This document shows, piece by piece, positions 1 through 12,624 of a DNA stretch of 64,000 nt. This DNA is from Nematostella vectensis (lineage: Eukaryota; Cnidaria; Anthozoa; Actiniaria; Edwardsiidae). Location: assembly GCF_932526225.1 (NCBI RefSeq), contig NC_064039.1, forward strand, positions 15,208,139 to 15,272,138, given 5' to 3'. The translations under genes were made by a program, and so were the position numbers. Every line of letters begins with the position of its first letter. The stretch's first letter is position 1. The notes beneath the pieces are model-generated. The model made no database searches. It had not been told where the DNA came from and saw nothing but the letters and a program-made list of their open reading frames with translations.

Positions 1-71
1 TTAAAGGTTTAATTATTTAATTGAGGTAGCAAGCATGGTATACTGATGTTGTGTTTTTTTTTCTATTTCAG

Positions 72-158
72 GAGTATCTGGACATCCTCCCAAACACTTC
101 CAATGAAACGTTATTTATTCAAGACGATTTTATTACAAAACAGGAAACTGTCGTTTGA
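72..158 (+). CDS. last coding exon of an upstream gene (partial)
   Basis: A polypyrimidine tract and AG at 70-71 precede an open frame that, read in phase 0, gives 28 residues and a TGA at 156-158. It begins EYLDILPN and ends KQETVV. Acidic, tyrosine-containing tails starting with YLD- are common at the C-terminus of receptor tyrosine kinases such as the FGFR group, but the fragment is too short to assign. The other phase 2 frame is also open, to about 204 (ending RGKAM), so the phase itself is not proven. The rest of the gene lies to the left of the window. Confidence 0.45.
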   Translation, partial: EYLDILPNTSNETLFIQDDFITKQETVV

Positions 159-617
159 TTTAAAAAGCCGAATTGAAATAGAAATCAGAGGAAAAGCTAT
201 GTAAATAATGTGAATTTGTGTACATAAATGGTCTTAAGTAATTGTGTTTGCTCACATTGCAAGCATTATTGCTTTTTTAATGTGTAATGTTTAGGCTAGT
301 GTACAAACGATAACGGAAAAGGCGGTAGCAGGATTATGTGAAACAGCTAGTACGTGCTCTATGGCACACTCGACGGTCTTGGTTTGTCTTATACGGTCTT
401 GGCTCGGTGTTTTATTTTAAATGATTTCTCGTGAAAGCATACTGTTATATTAACTTAAACTATTATTCTAGTTATGTAGAAAGAAGAGGCAGGGCTATAG
501 ATATATGTAAATATTGTACAGTTGGCTGTACTCCAAATTGTCGTATTTAGTGATTCCCTGGCTGATGCGCCGCAAAGGAGCTGAAACGAATTTTGATATC
601 TCATGAAATGAAATAAA
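159..617 (+). other. probable 3' UTR with polyadenylation signal
   Basis: AT-rich non-coding sequence follows the stop at 158. The first canonical AATAAA on this strand is at 612-617. No other gene-like structure is seen. Confidence 0.4.
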
Positions 618-2938
618 GCAAAGTGCATTTAAGAGCTAAACAGAACGAAATATTCAATTATAAACCAAGAGAAGGTTATTAAAATTAATTTATTGTTCGC
701 ATTAATATTTTTTATTTCATTGCATTGCATAAGAGACTGTGTTGGTCTCCGGGGTTACGTATAGCGTTAACAGCATTTTTCTTCGAAGACGTTCCATTCT
801 AGACACGCTCTAAAGAGGCACTATCCCTTCAAAAAACAATTGTTTGAAATAAAAATGAAGAAGTAGAATTGCACTATTATATTATATATTTTGTTAATGA
901 TTACATTAGTAGATAACACCCCTGCCCCATGAGCTTATATCCGAACAAATTTCTCGCACATCAGAACAGAATAATATTCTCTCACTTTGAAGTCTTAGTT
1001 CAATCTTGTAATATCGAATCGAAGCCTCTTGCTAAGATCGAGAGTTCAATGAGAATGCAACGGAGCAGGTGACCCGTCCAAGTAAGTAATAATTCTGTGA
1101 CAGAGATGGATACAGAATATAGTGTGTGCATGGAACGCGCATGTCATAATCAAGCAATGCCACTGACATCGGTGGTATAGACATAAGCAGACATGAAAAC
1201 GAACCTTTTTTATTTGTTTGTGTACGAACTACTACACTCTTTCTTTATAAGAACGGCTAATTTTCTGTTGACTGAGTCGTTTTTATTTTTTTACTTATTT
1301 TAAGGCTTTAAAAGGTTCTTGCGCATATTTTTTAACATCAGTATAAAAAATACACAACAGCTATTGTATATAAGAATTAGGAATGTTATTAGTATTGCCA
1401 ATACGGTGTTTGAAATAACTCTGCTAGTCATACCCATGGGAAAAGTTATTATGTATAGAACATAACAATTACAGCAAATGGGCTTACAAGGACGACGTAA
1501 GACGAATAGTTCACCAGATATTGCCTTTCAATTCAATTTCAACAATAGCTCTATTCTCAGCCGTCGCTGGGCCTCATTAGGGACCTTAAGCAGCCACGAC
1601 GGCAACGTGGACGATTGTAGACGATGACGGCAGAAAACAATGGAATTTGATTCAGAATTCAAAAGCAGCACATAAAAATGCGTTCTGTCTAATACATTTC
1701 AGCCGTTTGCCATCAAACCACGACGTGAAAACTCTAACTTTCATACGGTCAATTGAGGATTCGGACGTTTGCACTGTAAACTCCTCCAACCAGGTTCGCT
1801 CTAAAGAAATAATGTCCTTAGTTTATTTTTATCCGTCTCTTACTAAAATGTTTTGCCTATTCCATTGCAATTAAATTATAATTGATCGCCAAGCGCCAAC
1901 ACATCTTTTTCGATCTCGTTCTGGCCGTGCGTTTTTAGGCCGGAGGCCTGAGCGACGCCTGCCTAAAAACCCGTCCAATTAAGGTCACTAATGCCGGGGG
2001 CATGTATTGCGGGCTTAAAGAAACAAGCTATAAATGGAGCCTAGGTTTTTCGCGACAGTACAGAATCTTTTTGCGATCTCCTTATATTCGGAAAGCGAAA
2101 AATATATTTCTAAATGTGTTTCGATTCATTGTCTCTTTATCATTGTCTGGCTAATGATGATAAGAGGTTTGAACCTAGCACAACCAAGCTCTCAAAGTTT
2201 TAGCAAACTCACTAGTAGTACAACCCTTTCTCCCCACCCCGCGGAGCTCCAGAGTCTTGGAAAACCGGTCTCTTTCATGCGATAAATTAAAGCTTCCGTG
2301 GCGCGGACTTGTGGTCACGGTGGACGAAAACCTAATAGTGCGAATGTGGGAGCGAGAGAGCGGAGAAAATCGATTTGAACATTTGAAGCGAAGAACTAGT
2401 TCGCTTTCGATATTTTTGATATACAAAAATGACATTACGGAAACGGAGGAGGACTAAAGTAAGGAAGATGGAAATAAGAAAAATTGTTATTTTTCGCTTG
2501 TTTTCGGTTTTCGATCTGCTTAACAACTCCGATTGTTATACAAAAAAACTTCGTCTTTGTTTTGATGTCGGCGAATAATGTTTTTACAAAAGAAAAGACA
2601 AGGACCTGAGGTCTGTAAAATTTGATCGGAATGGCTTCGCGGGCTTCCTGTGGTAAATACCAAGTCGTTCTCAGCTCCTCGGACTGGGCGCTCGGCGCAT
2701 CTCCACAGGACCCCCGAGCTACCTTGTTTCTTTTCTGGTGTTTCCTGTGCAAAAGCGACGATGCCTGCGGCTTTGCGGAGGAGTAGAATAAATCCTTACA
2801 GCGAATGAAGTAACAGCAGTTCCCCTGATTTTTTAAAGAGTTTCCCCGTTCTTATTTCTTCTTATTGCACTGATTAACCGGAAATCGGGCCTTGCGCTTG
2901 TCCGCTGAACTCAGGGTCGCTTCCTTCTTGTGAAAACA
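618..2938. other. intergenic region without recognisable gene
   Basis: Only short open frames with no recognisable domain occur here. About 1228-1430 resembles the ends of the element at 23803-24118 (shared TACACTCTTT-TTTATAAGA and ATTG.TAATAC-type ends), so it is probably an old MITE copy. The last few hundred bases hold the presumed promoter and 5' UTR of the P2X gene. An in-frame TGA about 12 codons upstream of 2939 supports that start codon. Confidence 0.4.
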
Positions 2939-5900
2939 ATGTCATTGCTACACTATATAACCTACAAACTTGTAGTTATAAGAGATAAACGGCTGGGAAC
3001 GATTTATTACACCTTTGTAGCGGCTATTATCCTCTTCACACTTGTTGAAATATTCGTATTCAAGGGATATTTAGAGGTATGGTAAAAACAAAAGGTGACC
3101 ATTCATGCAAAGAGGGACATACAACTCCTGGTTTATTGCTGGTCAGCTGATGTCAATCATCTTTCTTTGTAGTATGACACCTCGCCAGAAGGGACTATGC
3201 GCATTCTTGTCTCTGACCCCAAGGATGATAATGACAACCATCCAGTAATTAAAACTCATGTACCGTCATATTGCTGCAAAGGTAAGCACACAGGAAATGC
3301 TTAAAATGAAAAACAAAAGTCTATATATATATATATATATTTTTTACTTTCAGAATAGCATACCTGTCAACTCTCCCGCATTAGGTGGGAGTCTCAAGAT
3401 TTTGCACCCCTTTTCCCGCTCTCCTGTGTTGAGCACCAAATCTCCTGCTTTTTAGCAATTTTTTCGCTTCTGAAAAATTATTCTTTAGAAAATCGTCATT
3501 TTGCCTATTTTCTATTAAAATATTTGAAACATCAATTCCCTTGTGTAGCGCAATTGATTTAACACCCTCGTGAGATCTATAAGTGGATTTGTTCGTGAGA
3601 GCTTTCTATATGGCAAACGCCTGCAAGGTTAAACCCACCCCTCCCTAACAAAAAATGAATATACCCCACCCCTCCCCCCAAAAAATTCTCAAGCCTTGAG
3701 ATTTTCGGAGGTTGACAGGTATGGAATAGCCCATTTCCGCTATTGCTAGGCAAACACAGATTGGTGCCGAAATAAGGCTCTACAAGGCTGGAATATGGTT
3801 CCTTCAGATTGTTTGTTAGATTTTTCATACTCAGCTTTGTACTCTACAGAACAAGCCAAAGCAACTATATTCCTTCCCACCATTTTGAACTTTGCTTTCA
3901 TTCCTTAAGTCTGCGCATGCCAAGTAATAGCACAAATGGGCTATCTATATTTTACAAATACACTCTACAGTAACTACTGTTCCTAGAAGTAGTAACATAT
4001 TGGCCAAAAGCCAACATATTTTTTTATACAGGTTATACATGTCAGTGATGGTGACTGGGCCGTAATGGACAGAAATTCTCTTTGTAATGGAGAGAAAACT
4101 GGGGGGGGCACAGCCACTGGTCATTTTCTTTTAATTTTAGAAGAAATTCTGGAGATAATGGGCCTCATTGGCTAAAGGCATTAGAAGGGGGATATAACTT
4201 AAAAAAAGGTTTCAGTGTTCCAGAGCCTCTTAAAACTTTCATACAAAAAAACAGGGAGTATTCTCAAAACATTGAAATTTGTAGTTACATCGTGGGGGGG
4301 GAGGGCTTTATGGTTTAAGTGATAGGGAAGCTTGTTTGGATATTCGAAATTCCAAAATTTGCTACCCTAAAAATACCATTTCTCCCCATATACTCCCTAG
4401 AAATTTCTGAGGCCCAATTTTGACCCTTAAAATACCCTTCCCCCCTCCCCAAATCTGAGGAGTTACATCCTCCTAAACAGCGGTGTAGCCAGGATTTTTA
4501 ATAGAAGGAGGCCCAAAAGGGACTTTCAAGGCATTTTCTCCTTTATTTTAAATAATGTCTCATACATTTACTGTATTTTTGGCTGCTAGAGGGGGGGGGG
4601 GGGCAGACCCCCTAAGCCACCCCCTGGCTACGCCCCTGCTGAATCTTTTTTACCAAAATGATATCACAAATGAGTCTTTGCTTTTGTAGGTAATGCCAAT
4701 AGAACTTGCAGTTTGTGTGAGTACATTGATGCCCAAGAGCTCTCATGGCCAATAGAATCTCACACTATCAACTTGATGACATTTGGCAAGGACAGATGGC
4801 AAGTCAAGCAAAGAAATGACTCATTTCTTAAACAGGAGTTTGTTAATATAAGGTAGAGAACTCGTTCTTGGCATTTTTTTCTAAGGGCTCTAGGGGGTTG
4901 GATTATTCCAGAATCTTTGCATACTAGTCAGTGGGAATGTCAAGGCTGGGGACAAGAATGTTTTAAACTCAGAAAATTCACCCTCTAAAAAAGAGCCCCT
5001 GAATCAAAGCTAAATTCTAAGTTTTGCAATCACCCAGAATTCAAAGTTTTTTTTACACATTTGGGAATAGTCAATCAAACCTGGAGGATGAAGCATTGGG
5101 GGGGGGGGGGGGACTCCATAAAACTAGACAGGGATTATCGTCCTATTTTTTATGGTTTAAAATTCTACCAACTGCTGTTTTAATGGGAGTCCCCCCACCT
5201 GGGATCGAGGTTATATATTATATATTATAGGTAGGTTAGTTATCTCATTTACAATCTGGCATGCTTGCTGCATGGGATTTCATTTTTTTCGAGTTTCATT
5301 TAAATAGAGAAAAGAAGTACTTCACGGTTAACCCTGAGGAGGTAATGATAAAAGTTGAGCACTCCATTGTGGCCACAAGGTTCACAAGGAAAAGTGGAAA
5401 AGAACAAGTGGCAGCAAGTCAACGGAGCATGAAGGGGTATCTTTATGATGCACAGGGCAAAATAATCCAAAGGTATTAATAATAAGGCATTATTATTATT
5501 ATTATTAATAAATATTAATAATAAGGTATTAATGTTGTTTTTATGTAACTTGTTCATTGGAACTTACCTTAAGTGTCTGTTCTGGCTTCCAACAGGGAAA
5601 GTTAACATATTTCATTTAATAAATCAAGGATTCATCAATAAAGATTAAAAAACACACACACTGAAATGCTCATATATCTCCAAGAATCTAGAACGTTTTG
5701 AGCACTTGAAATTCATTTTTTTTTTTTTGGCAGCATACCGGCTACCAATTTCAAAAAGCCTGGTCTTGGCCAGGCAGACAAGCTTACGGTACAAGAACTT
5801 CTCAATGCGGCAGGGATTGACAGTCTAGAGCAGCCTTCAGATGCCTTGAATGCTAAGGGAAAGTCATTCAGGCGCCACGGGATGGTACTGCATGTTGGGA

Positions 5901-8900
5901 TTTGTTATCATAACACAGAGACAACGTTGATAGGAACTGGGTGAGTATTATATTAAGAGGGCTGTACAGGACCCGAAATGATACCAGGACCCGAAACGAT
6001 CCCAGGACCCGAAATGATCCCCAAAAGTACCACAAATGATCCTGGGACCCGAAATCAACCCCAAGGAATTGCGGTAATGGACAAAGGGAAAGCAGAAGAA
6101 ATACTTGCAATTCTTGAAGCATAATTAAGGGTTAACAGCGACTCAATTTCTAAACAACGTGACTTAAAAATATTAAATTCCAATACAATACTTCTATTTA
6201 TTACATTGCCCGGCGTTAAACACATAAACAGAGTCCAAAACAAATACACAACTCTCAATTGCTACTGAAAGGAATACAGCATAAACATAGCACAGCTTTG
6301 CTCAGACCAACCAAACTCGCGACCTTCCATCACACTCCAAACATTTTGTGGTTCCGACACATGACTCTCATTTCCGGTAAACATCACTCCTAAAAATTAA
6401 TATTCATTTGACAACCAAACATGTATTTCACCACGAAATTCTTGTTTACACGAGCGAATATTTACCGACGCATTATATTTAGGCAGCCGGTTTGGCCGAG
6501 AAGATGGAATGACAAAAGCACACTGAGTAATACACTCGAACAACCCTTCCACCCCAACCCAACACATTTCGCTTCCTATGAAAAGCAGCATGTCCTATCC
6601 TTTCTTTTTGGCTTGTTATGTAAAAATGATTTATCCACACCGTGTTCTTCAAATTACTATCACAGGAATTGTTAGTTGACCCAAATTTCTGACTCAACCA
6701 CTGTATTTCCCCCGCAGTCGTATATTAATATCTTAATACTATAGTTTTAGTTAATGTAAATTTCCTTTTAATAAAACAAATAAAGCTAAATGTTTCATAT
6801 GTTTTTAAAACTGAAAGCCAATCCTTACACATTCCTTTTGTTGTCCATTACTGCAATTCCTTGGGGTTCATTTCGCGGACTCTTGGGATCGTTTCGGGTC
6901 CCGGGATCAGTTGGGGAACTTGAACTTTGGGGATCGTTTCGGGTTCTGGGATCATTTCGGGTCCTGTACAGGGCTAGCGCGCCGGAGACTAGCGATTATG
7001 CAGAGTAACTTGGCCGTGTTTTGTGAGTAAACACAAAGAGTGCGTCACTAGACTCCTAGCTGTCGTTTCTTTGGCGGAAAGTCCCAAAATTTTAGTGCAC
7101 CTGGAGAAGTGCTCATCCGATCTAGAGCTAACCTGACTCCACAAAGGTTTCGCGGCTACGCGTGTGTTTTTATTAGGGACTATGGATGCAAAAGGACAGA
7201 CTGGAACGGAGGCTAGCGTGTTTCAAAACAAGACACACTACTGGACATTTCGTGGTTATCAGAACTCTGTTTTTCATACCCTTGCGTTGTGGGCGCTCTC
7301 TTATTGGCTAGCGACCGAATGCTTATTCAACTGCGAAATGGCTTTCATGTCACTGCATACCTAGTTTCTCTAGAGAAGTCTAGAGAAACCTCAATGCCTC
7401 GGAATTAAATACGAAAAACCGAAAAACCTTGCAAGATTAAAGCCATTTCAGACTAAAGACACACACGACTTGTGTGAGTTCCCCTGGTGACCAGGTCTGG
7501 ATCCTAGCTTATCGTTGTCATGGTTTGATTTATCTCCGCAGGAATATCGAGTACTCATATCACGTGCGTCGCATACCATACGCAGATTACCGCATCAACC
7601 AAGTGATTCCTATCATCGGCGCGGATGATTTTTCTTTCACTGACGATAAAACATTGACAAGGCCAGAAAAAAGGTTGTTTAGAAAGCGCTACGGAATCAA
7701 GATAGAATTTCATCAAAGTGGCAAACTAGGTGAGTCTGAGAGAAATTTCTGAGTGTGTATTCATTTGATACATGTATTTACGATAACCTCGCTTCATATT
7801 TTCATAAAGCTTTAAGCGGGATCTAGACCCCAGCCCCTAGCTAATTAATGAAATAAATGTTGCAAAAATAAATATCCATATTTAGGGAGTAAACACTGAA
7901 TCAGGAAGGTAACATTTCAGGGAAGCTGCTTATAAATCGCTCGTTCTTCCACACTTAGAGTATGCCAGCTCTGCCTGGGATCCATGGTTAAAGAAACACG
8001 TCAAACAGATTGAGAAGGTTCAAAGGAGGGCGGGTCGTTTTGTTAAAAATTGCTGGGATAGGACTCCTGGCACAGTCACAAACATCCTAAACGATTTGGA
8101 GTGGCCCCCTCTCTCTAAAAGGCGCCAGGATGCCAGGCTTACATTATTTTACAAGGCTGTTAACAAAAAATCAGCACTTGAGATACCAGACAATATTGAT
8201 AGACGCACCCGCCAATTATGCAGCTCTCATCCAGATAAATTTATCGAGTTATGTCCAAGAACAGAAGCTTATAAGAACTCGTTTTTCTGTAGGACAATAA
8301 AAGAATGGAACAAGCTGCCCCGCCTTACCCTGGATTCCACTAGTGCAGATATTTTTAGAGAACGAATAAAATAAAATTAAATTAATAAAATTATATTAAT
8401 ACCAATAATGCTGTTTAAACGATTTTTATCTTTTTACTTTATTTCACCTTTTTTTATTCTGCCTTATTATTTTTATTATTATTATTTTTATTATTATTAT
8501 TATTATTTCTATTATTATTATTTTTTTTAGTTAATTAATTAATTAATGTATTTATTTATTTATTTACTTATACAATTAATTTATATCCACAGTGGTAGTA
8601 ACCCCTTTGTGGATTAACAATGTAGATAGATAGATAGATAGATAAACAACGTGACTTAAAAATAGGTAGGTAGATAGATAGATAGGTAGGTAGGTAGGTA
8701 GGTAGGTAGGTAGGTAGGTAGGTAGGTAGGTAGGTAGGTAGGTAGGTAGGTAGGTAGGTAGGTAGGTAGGTAGGTAGGTAGGTAGGTAGGTAGGTAGGTA
8801 GGTAGGTAGGTAGGTAGGTAGGTAGGTAGGTAGGTAGGTAGGTAGGTAGGTAGGTAGCTAGGTAGCTAGGTAGCTAGGTAGGTAGGTAGGTAGGTAGGTA

Positions 8901-9820
8901 GGTAGGTAGGTAGGTAGGTAGGTAGGTAGGTAGGTAGGTAGGTAGGTAGGTAGGTAGGTAGGTAGGTAGGTAGGTAGCTAGGTAGCTAGGTAGCTAGGTA
9001 GGTAGGTAGGTAGGTAGGTAGGTAGGTAGGTAGGTAGGTAGGTAGGTAGGTAGGTAGCTAGGTAGATAGGTAGATAGGTAGATAGATAGATAGGTTAACA
9101 GGGTTCACAGGCTCTCAATTTCAACAGCTGTACATCCGAGTAAATTTTAATTTGCAACCAGTGAAGTGAACAAATTTATCGACAGGCCCGTACCTAAGGG
9201 AGGTGCAGGGGTGCGTTCCCAACCCCCCCCCACCCACCCACCCACAACGGCCGAAAGTCCACTTTCTGTTCTCAATAGACGTCCAGTTTGAAGACTAAAA
9301 AGCGAATTATAGCGTATAAGAAAAAAAAAAAAGTCATTCTAGAAAAAAGAAAAAAAGTCAAACGTTTTTGTTGCCAAATCCGATAATTCACATCCTGTGT
9401 CTGAGATACTGCAACGACATAAAAAACACTTTTTAGTTCTTGCGGAGATTGCCAGATCAGAAAACGTCCCCCCTCCACTTCCTTGAAAATTTAGGTCCAC
9501 TTTTTCGAATATTGTACCCCCCACCCTCCACCCAAAAAAAACCTGGGTAAGGGCTGCAATATTCTGACTTGGAATATATATTTCTATCTTTTACAGGTCG
9601 TTTTTCTTTGCCTGCATTACTCTTGAAGCTGGTGTCTGGAGTGGGCCTGCTCACCCTCACCGCCACCATAGTGGACACAGCCGCCCTCTACCTGCTGCCC
9701 GATAGGTTCCAATACAGGGAATTTGTCTACGAAGAATCCCCGGTAATAGACAAGAGGCGTTGTAAAGGTGGAGAGCAGAGATCAGATGAAACAGCCACTA
9801 AGAGCAAGAAAGAAAGCTGA
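2939..9820 (+). CDS. P2X-type ATP-gated cation channel (7 exons, 397 aa)
   Basis: Exons: 2939-3076, 3173-3281, 4690-4852, 5308-5472, 5734-5940, 7542-7729, 9597-9820. All phases close and the sum is 1194 nt. P2X receptors are trimeric ATP-gated cation channels of the plasma or vacuolar membrane. The intracellular N-terminus carries the family Y-x-T-x-K motif (YITYK, residues 6-10), followed by VIRDKRLG and TM1 (about 22-42). Exon 5 has the [24 protein letters not shown] segment and an [11 protein letters not shown] strand. Exon 6 ends KRYGIKIEF, equivalent to the pre-TM2 YGIRFD block. TM2 (about 327-351) keeps the family Asp in TIVDTAALY. Only about five ectodomain cysteines are visible instead of the ten of vertebrate P2X, and the NFR ATP-binding motif is not obvious, so this is a divergent member. 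The C-tail is short, about 45 residues, and basic. The gene converges on the SH2-C1 gene. Confidence 0.92.
3360..3723. mobile_element. MITE in P2X intron 2 (ATACCTGTCAAC ends)
   Basis: Terminal inverted repeats ATACCTGTCAACTCTCCCG at the left and CGGAGGTTGACAGGTAT at the right bound about 360 bp of non-coding sequence. The 7-bp direct repeat GAATAGC flanks it (3353-3359 and 3724-3730), which is what a DNA-transposon target-site duplication looks like. No transposase is encoded. The superfamily is not determined. Confidence 0.7.
4478..4641. mobile_element. short MITE in P2X intron 2 (GTAGCCAGG ends)
   Basis: CAGCGGTGTAGCCAGGA at the left is the imperfect inverted copy of CCCTGGCTACGCCCCTGCTG at the right. 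The interior has a run of G (about 4590-4603) and no coding potential. The G-run and the CAGxGGCGTAGCCAGG-type terminus resemble other small elements in this window (9183-9560, 24336-24520, 25072-25395, 59020-59205). Confidence 0.6.
5959..6975. mobile_element. about 1-kb non-autonomous TIR element in P2X intron 5
   Basis: The left end (CTGTACAGGACCCGAAATGA) is inverted at the right end (6940-6973). Subterminal copies of the motif GGACCCGAAA/TGATCCC repeat three to four times in each end in opposite orientation. A further inverted segment, AATTGCGGTAATGGACAAA against TTTGTTGTCCATTACTGCAATT, lies just inside. No transposase is seen. Clustered subterminal repeats suggest transposase binding sites of a larger relative. 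Confidence 0.75.
7922..8374 (+). mobile_element. 5'-truncated non-LTR retrotransposon, 3' end of RT ORF
   Basis: An open frame in P2X intron 6 reads [20 protein letters not shown], continues through [12 protein letters not shown], and ends with [14 protein letters not shown] and a stop at 8374. These are the usual blocks downstream of the reverse-transcriptase core in jockey/CR1/L2-type LINEs. Nothing upstream of 7922 continues the frame, so the copy is 5'-truncated. The 3' part is AT-rich and ends in a GATA microsatellite (about 8625-8645), the kind of short-repeat tail such elements have. The frame is uninterrupted, so the insertion may be fairly young. Confidence 0.85.
8665..9094. repeat. 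(TAGG)n tetranucleotide array
   Basis: About 430 bp of nearly uninterrupted TAGG with GATA variants at the edges. Blocks of TAGC units recur at three places (about 8855-8878, 8975-8998, 9055-9062), showing internal segmental duplication with a period near 120 bp. Confidence 0.95.
9183..9560. mobile_element. MITE-like element with poly-C/poly-A interior in P2X intron 6
   Basis: The left end ACAGGCCCGTACCTAAGGG and the right end ACCTGGGTAAGGGCTGC form an imperfect inverted repeat. The ends match the element at 25072-25395 (ACAGGCCTTTACCCAGG and CCTGGGTACGGGCCTGC). The interior also matches: both contain a line resembling CGAAAATCCACTTTC...GTCCACTTTTTCG. They are two copies of one family. Confidence 0.6.
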
Positions 9821-9912
9821 ATGGGCTCGATCCATTTTGAGGTTTTAAATGTGGGTGTATTAAAATATCTTCACTTATTACACCAAGGCTACGGTCAAGC
9901 GGACTATATCCT
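9821..9912 (+). other. P2X 3' UTR start with ATTAAA
   Basis: Non-coding sequence follows the TGA at 9818-9820. The variant polyadenylation signal ATTAAA is at 9859-9864; a canonical signal occurs only later, near 10217. Confidence 0.35.
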
Positions 9913-10032
9913 ACCCTGGGTACCAGAGGCCCCAAGCTTCGCGGCGAAAACGATTTGAGCAAAGCGAACGAGCTCGTTCCCCGAGCTCAAAATGTTTTCA
10001 CCGCAAAGCTTGGAGCCTATGGTACCCAGGGT
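9913..10032. mobile_element. hairpin MITE (ACCCTGGGTACC ends)
   Basis: Two arms of about 48 bp, ACCCTGGGTACCAGAGGC... and its inverted copy, are separated by a short loop and differ at few positions. The ends resemble the hairpin at 23167-23264 (ACCCTGGTTCCAGAGCC), so both may belong to one foldback family. Confidence 0.7.
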
Positions 10033-12624
10033 ACATCAAGTCGATTGTTTCATCTTAATTCCTATAAATATCAATGGTTTTGTGATAATATAAAATCTAG
10101 TAATGATTTTCTTATTCAGAGAGCTCCTATAGTATTGACAATAATAGAATAAGACTTTTTTATATAAAAAATGTTTTATAATTTTTATAGAGAAATAATT
10201 AGGAAATAATTTAGAATAAAATCCAGTTGTTATCAGACTGTTAATTGAATTCTTCAGGCCCTTCCTGTCTTGCCTTCAAGCATTTTAAATTTTTATAAGT
10301 TCATCACTCAATTTTTTCAAGCACTACCTTTTCTAGAAAACTTTTAGAGTAGTAATTTGACCATCTAAAACATTACCATTATTAGTAATTGGCATTTCAC
10401 TCTCCTTTATGCTGGACAAAGAAGAAAATATTGTCCTTTTTTTTTTTTCTTTCAACAACCATTCACAGTAGTTTCACACCTTGTTTTTTTCCAGAATTAA
10501 TAAATATATATTTCCTATCACTGAGTCTAAATATTTATATATTCTTAGCATCTACCCATCGCTGCACCGGACCATCAAACTACCATTGTTTTCCGGAAGT
10601 GTTATTGATCTTTTTCACATCAATTCCATAAAACGTCTGAGCCTCTATTTCCTCCATATTTTGAATGGGTGATGCCATACATGACAAGAGTATTAAAATC
10701 TGGTATGATAAGAAGAGTGGCACCAATTGAAATGTAGATGGATAGAAATATACACTTTCAAAGGACAAAACCTTAAGCTTACAAAACAATATTTCCTGTC
10801 ATACCTGATCAAAATTTCAATGACAGACTGAAAGAGCTGAAATAAAAACTGAAATCACTGCCACGGTTTTAAAATTACACATAAACAGGAAACCTGACAA
10901 GCTTACTATAAGCAAATTTCCTTAACATGAAACACTATGCAACTTCCTTTTAAACTAACTATGTAGTTAACATTTTCTTGCTACACCATATCCACTCCAT
11001 CTTTAGGTCCTGGAGGCTTGTTTTTTTAAAATAAAGCTAAAAGTAAGAAAACATATTAGTAAAAAGAATTAAGTTACTGTAGAGACTACAAGTCAACAAG
11101 CAGAATTTCAAGACTGCTGCACCCTGGCTAGTAATGAATGGAAAAAAGAGGGTGAAATACTATATGAAATAAAACGTTGTCGAGGTGATTTAAATTCAAA
11201 TTATAGAAGAAAAAAGCACCTATCCATATTATTCAAATCAAGCGTTATCCCTTTTCCAGCTGCAACATAAACAATAGTTTAAGCTTAAGCATTATTTTAA
11301 TTTGCAATGTGACACACATGCTGAGCAATATATGCTCAATCTCATGATAAAAAAAAATATCAACTGGCAATGAAACATGTTTTTATCACAACTTAGAGGA
11401 GATTCATGAGAGTCCAAACTGTAAATCCTTTATACATGATTATAACCATATAGTAAGAAAAGTATTTTCATTTTGGATTTTGACTCATGTGGGTCATTTT
11501 CCATGTGAATTTAGTGTATCCAAAGAGATTTGCAAAGAAAAAGACATAATAACAAAAAAACAACATGAAATGGAAACCCAATAGTTTTAAATACCACTTT
11601 AGCAAAAATAAGAAGAAGTAAAAATTATTGTAAAATGGATGCTTTATAGTGTATCATAAAACAGAATATTTCATCACCTTGCATTATTAATATACCAGCC
11701 CTGAACTTCCTGGATTTTACTCTATATATGGGTTTGCCATTTGCATTTTGTAACTGTATAAGTCACAAGTCATTTGAAAAAATAAAAATAAAAAATGTTT
11801 TTTTTTAAAGCCAATCTCAATATTGTGGTCTCTTATATTGATAGGATCCTTACATTTCTACTGACAGTCTGAAAAAATATACAGAATTGAAGCTACAGAT
11901 AAATAACATACAGTATTATGCAGTATTATTTGGCCAACTTTACTCTGATTATCTTCCTTCAAAGTTAATACAGCCCCGTTCTACTTTTCTAGTGTAATGT
12001 GGATGGAGATAAAAACCAACACAAGCACTAAAGAAAATGCTTTACTAAAATACAGTAAAATATGTTTAATTAGGCTTTCAAAGATTTATTACTTTGTAAA
12101 GACGAATTCATTAATGGGATCTTGGAATCAACAAGTCCCATGTAATTTCTGATTAAGTAGTGCAACACTAATCTCTTTTACAAAAATTTAAAATAATAAA
12201 ACAGCTTCAACCTGGTAATAGCCAACACTTTAAGCATCTTCGCCAGTGACTACATCTTGGTGGTGGATATTATACAGGAAAGAATTTACATAAACAGGGA
12301 CAGAGTTGTTAAGACTGTGAAAGCAAAATGTTTGCTTAAGACATTAGTGTGACATAGCTTTAACATTAAGCTATGTCAATCCTTTTTAAACCAATCATTG
12401 ACTGCTTTCCCAATCAACAGCAGCTTTGTGCCTGTAAATGGGAATCACATTTAAGGAAAACTTGTATGTATGTCACTATTTTGCAATTCTATTCTTATAA
12501 TTTTTCATAACCTACCTCACATATAAAGGGATTTTATACATGAAAAGCATGTTGCTAAGTGTCAACTTGCTCTACTTGTGTGGGTTATACTGGTTAACGG
12601 TGTTCTGGAAGACATGTCATACCT
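10033..12624. other. intergenic / probable long 3' UTR of the minus-strand SH2-C1 gene
   Basis: AT-rich sequence with no exon having coding character. Several minus-strand AATAAA signals appear (TTTATT on the plus strand, e.g. near 12086). The true 3' end of the SH2-C1 transcript cannot be placed from sequence alone. Confidence 0.35.

Noticed and set aside
2175..2752. Cluster of overlapping ORFs between 2.0 and 2.8 kb
   Set aside because: Both strands open, no conserved motif, no splice-site context; probably P2X upstream region.
4031..4062. Extra P2X exon after ATACAG at 4031
   Set aside because: In the required phase it reads GYTCQ and stops; joining exon 2 directly to 4690 gives a continuous frame.
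5261..5307. 5' extension of P2X exon 4 to include FHLNR
   Set aside because: A TAA falls in the frame demanded by exon 3; the AG at 5306-5307 gives the correct phase ([12 protein letters not shown]).
6421..6675. ORFs inside the 1-kb TIR element (6397-6697)
   Set aside because: Short, both-strand open frames with no transposase motif; likely chance.
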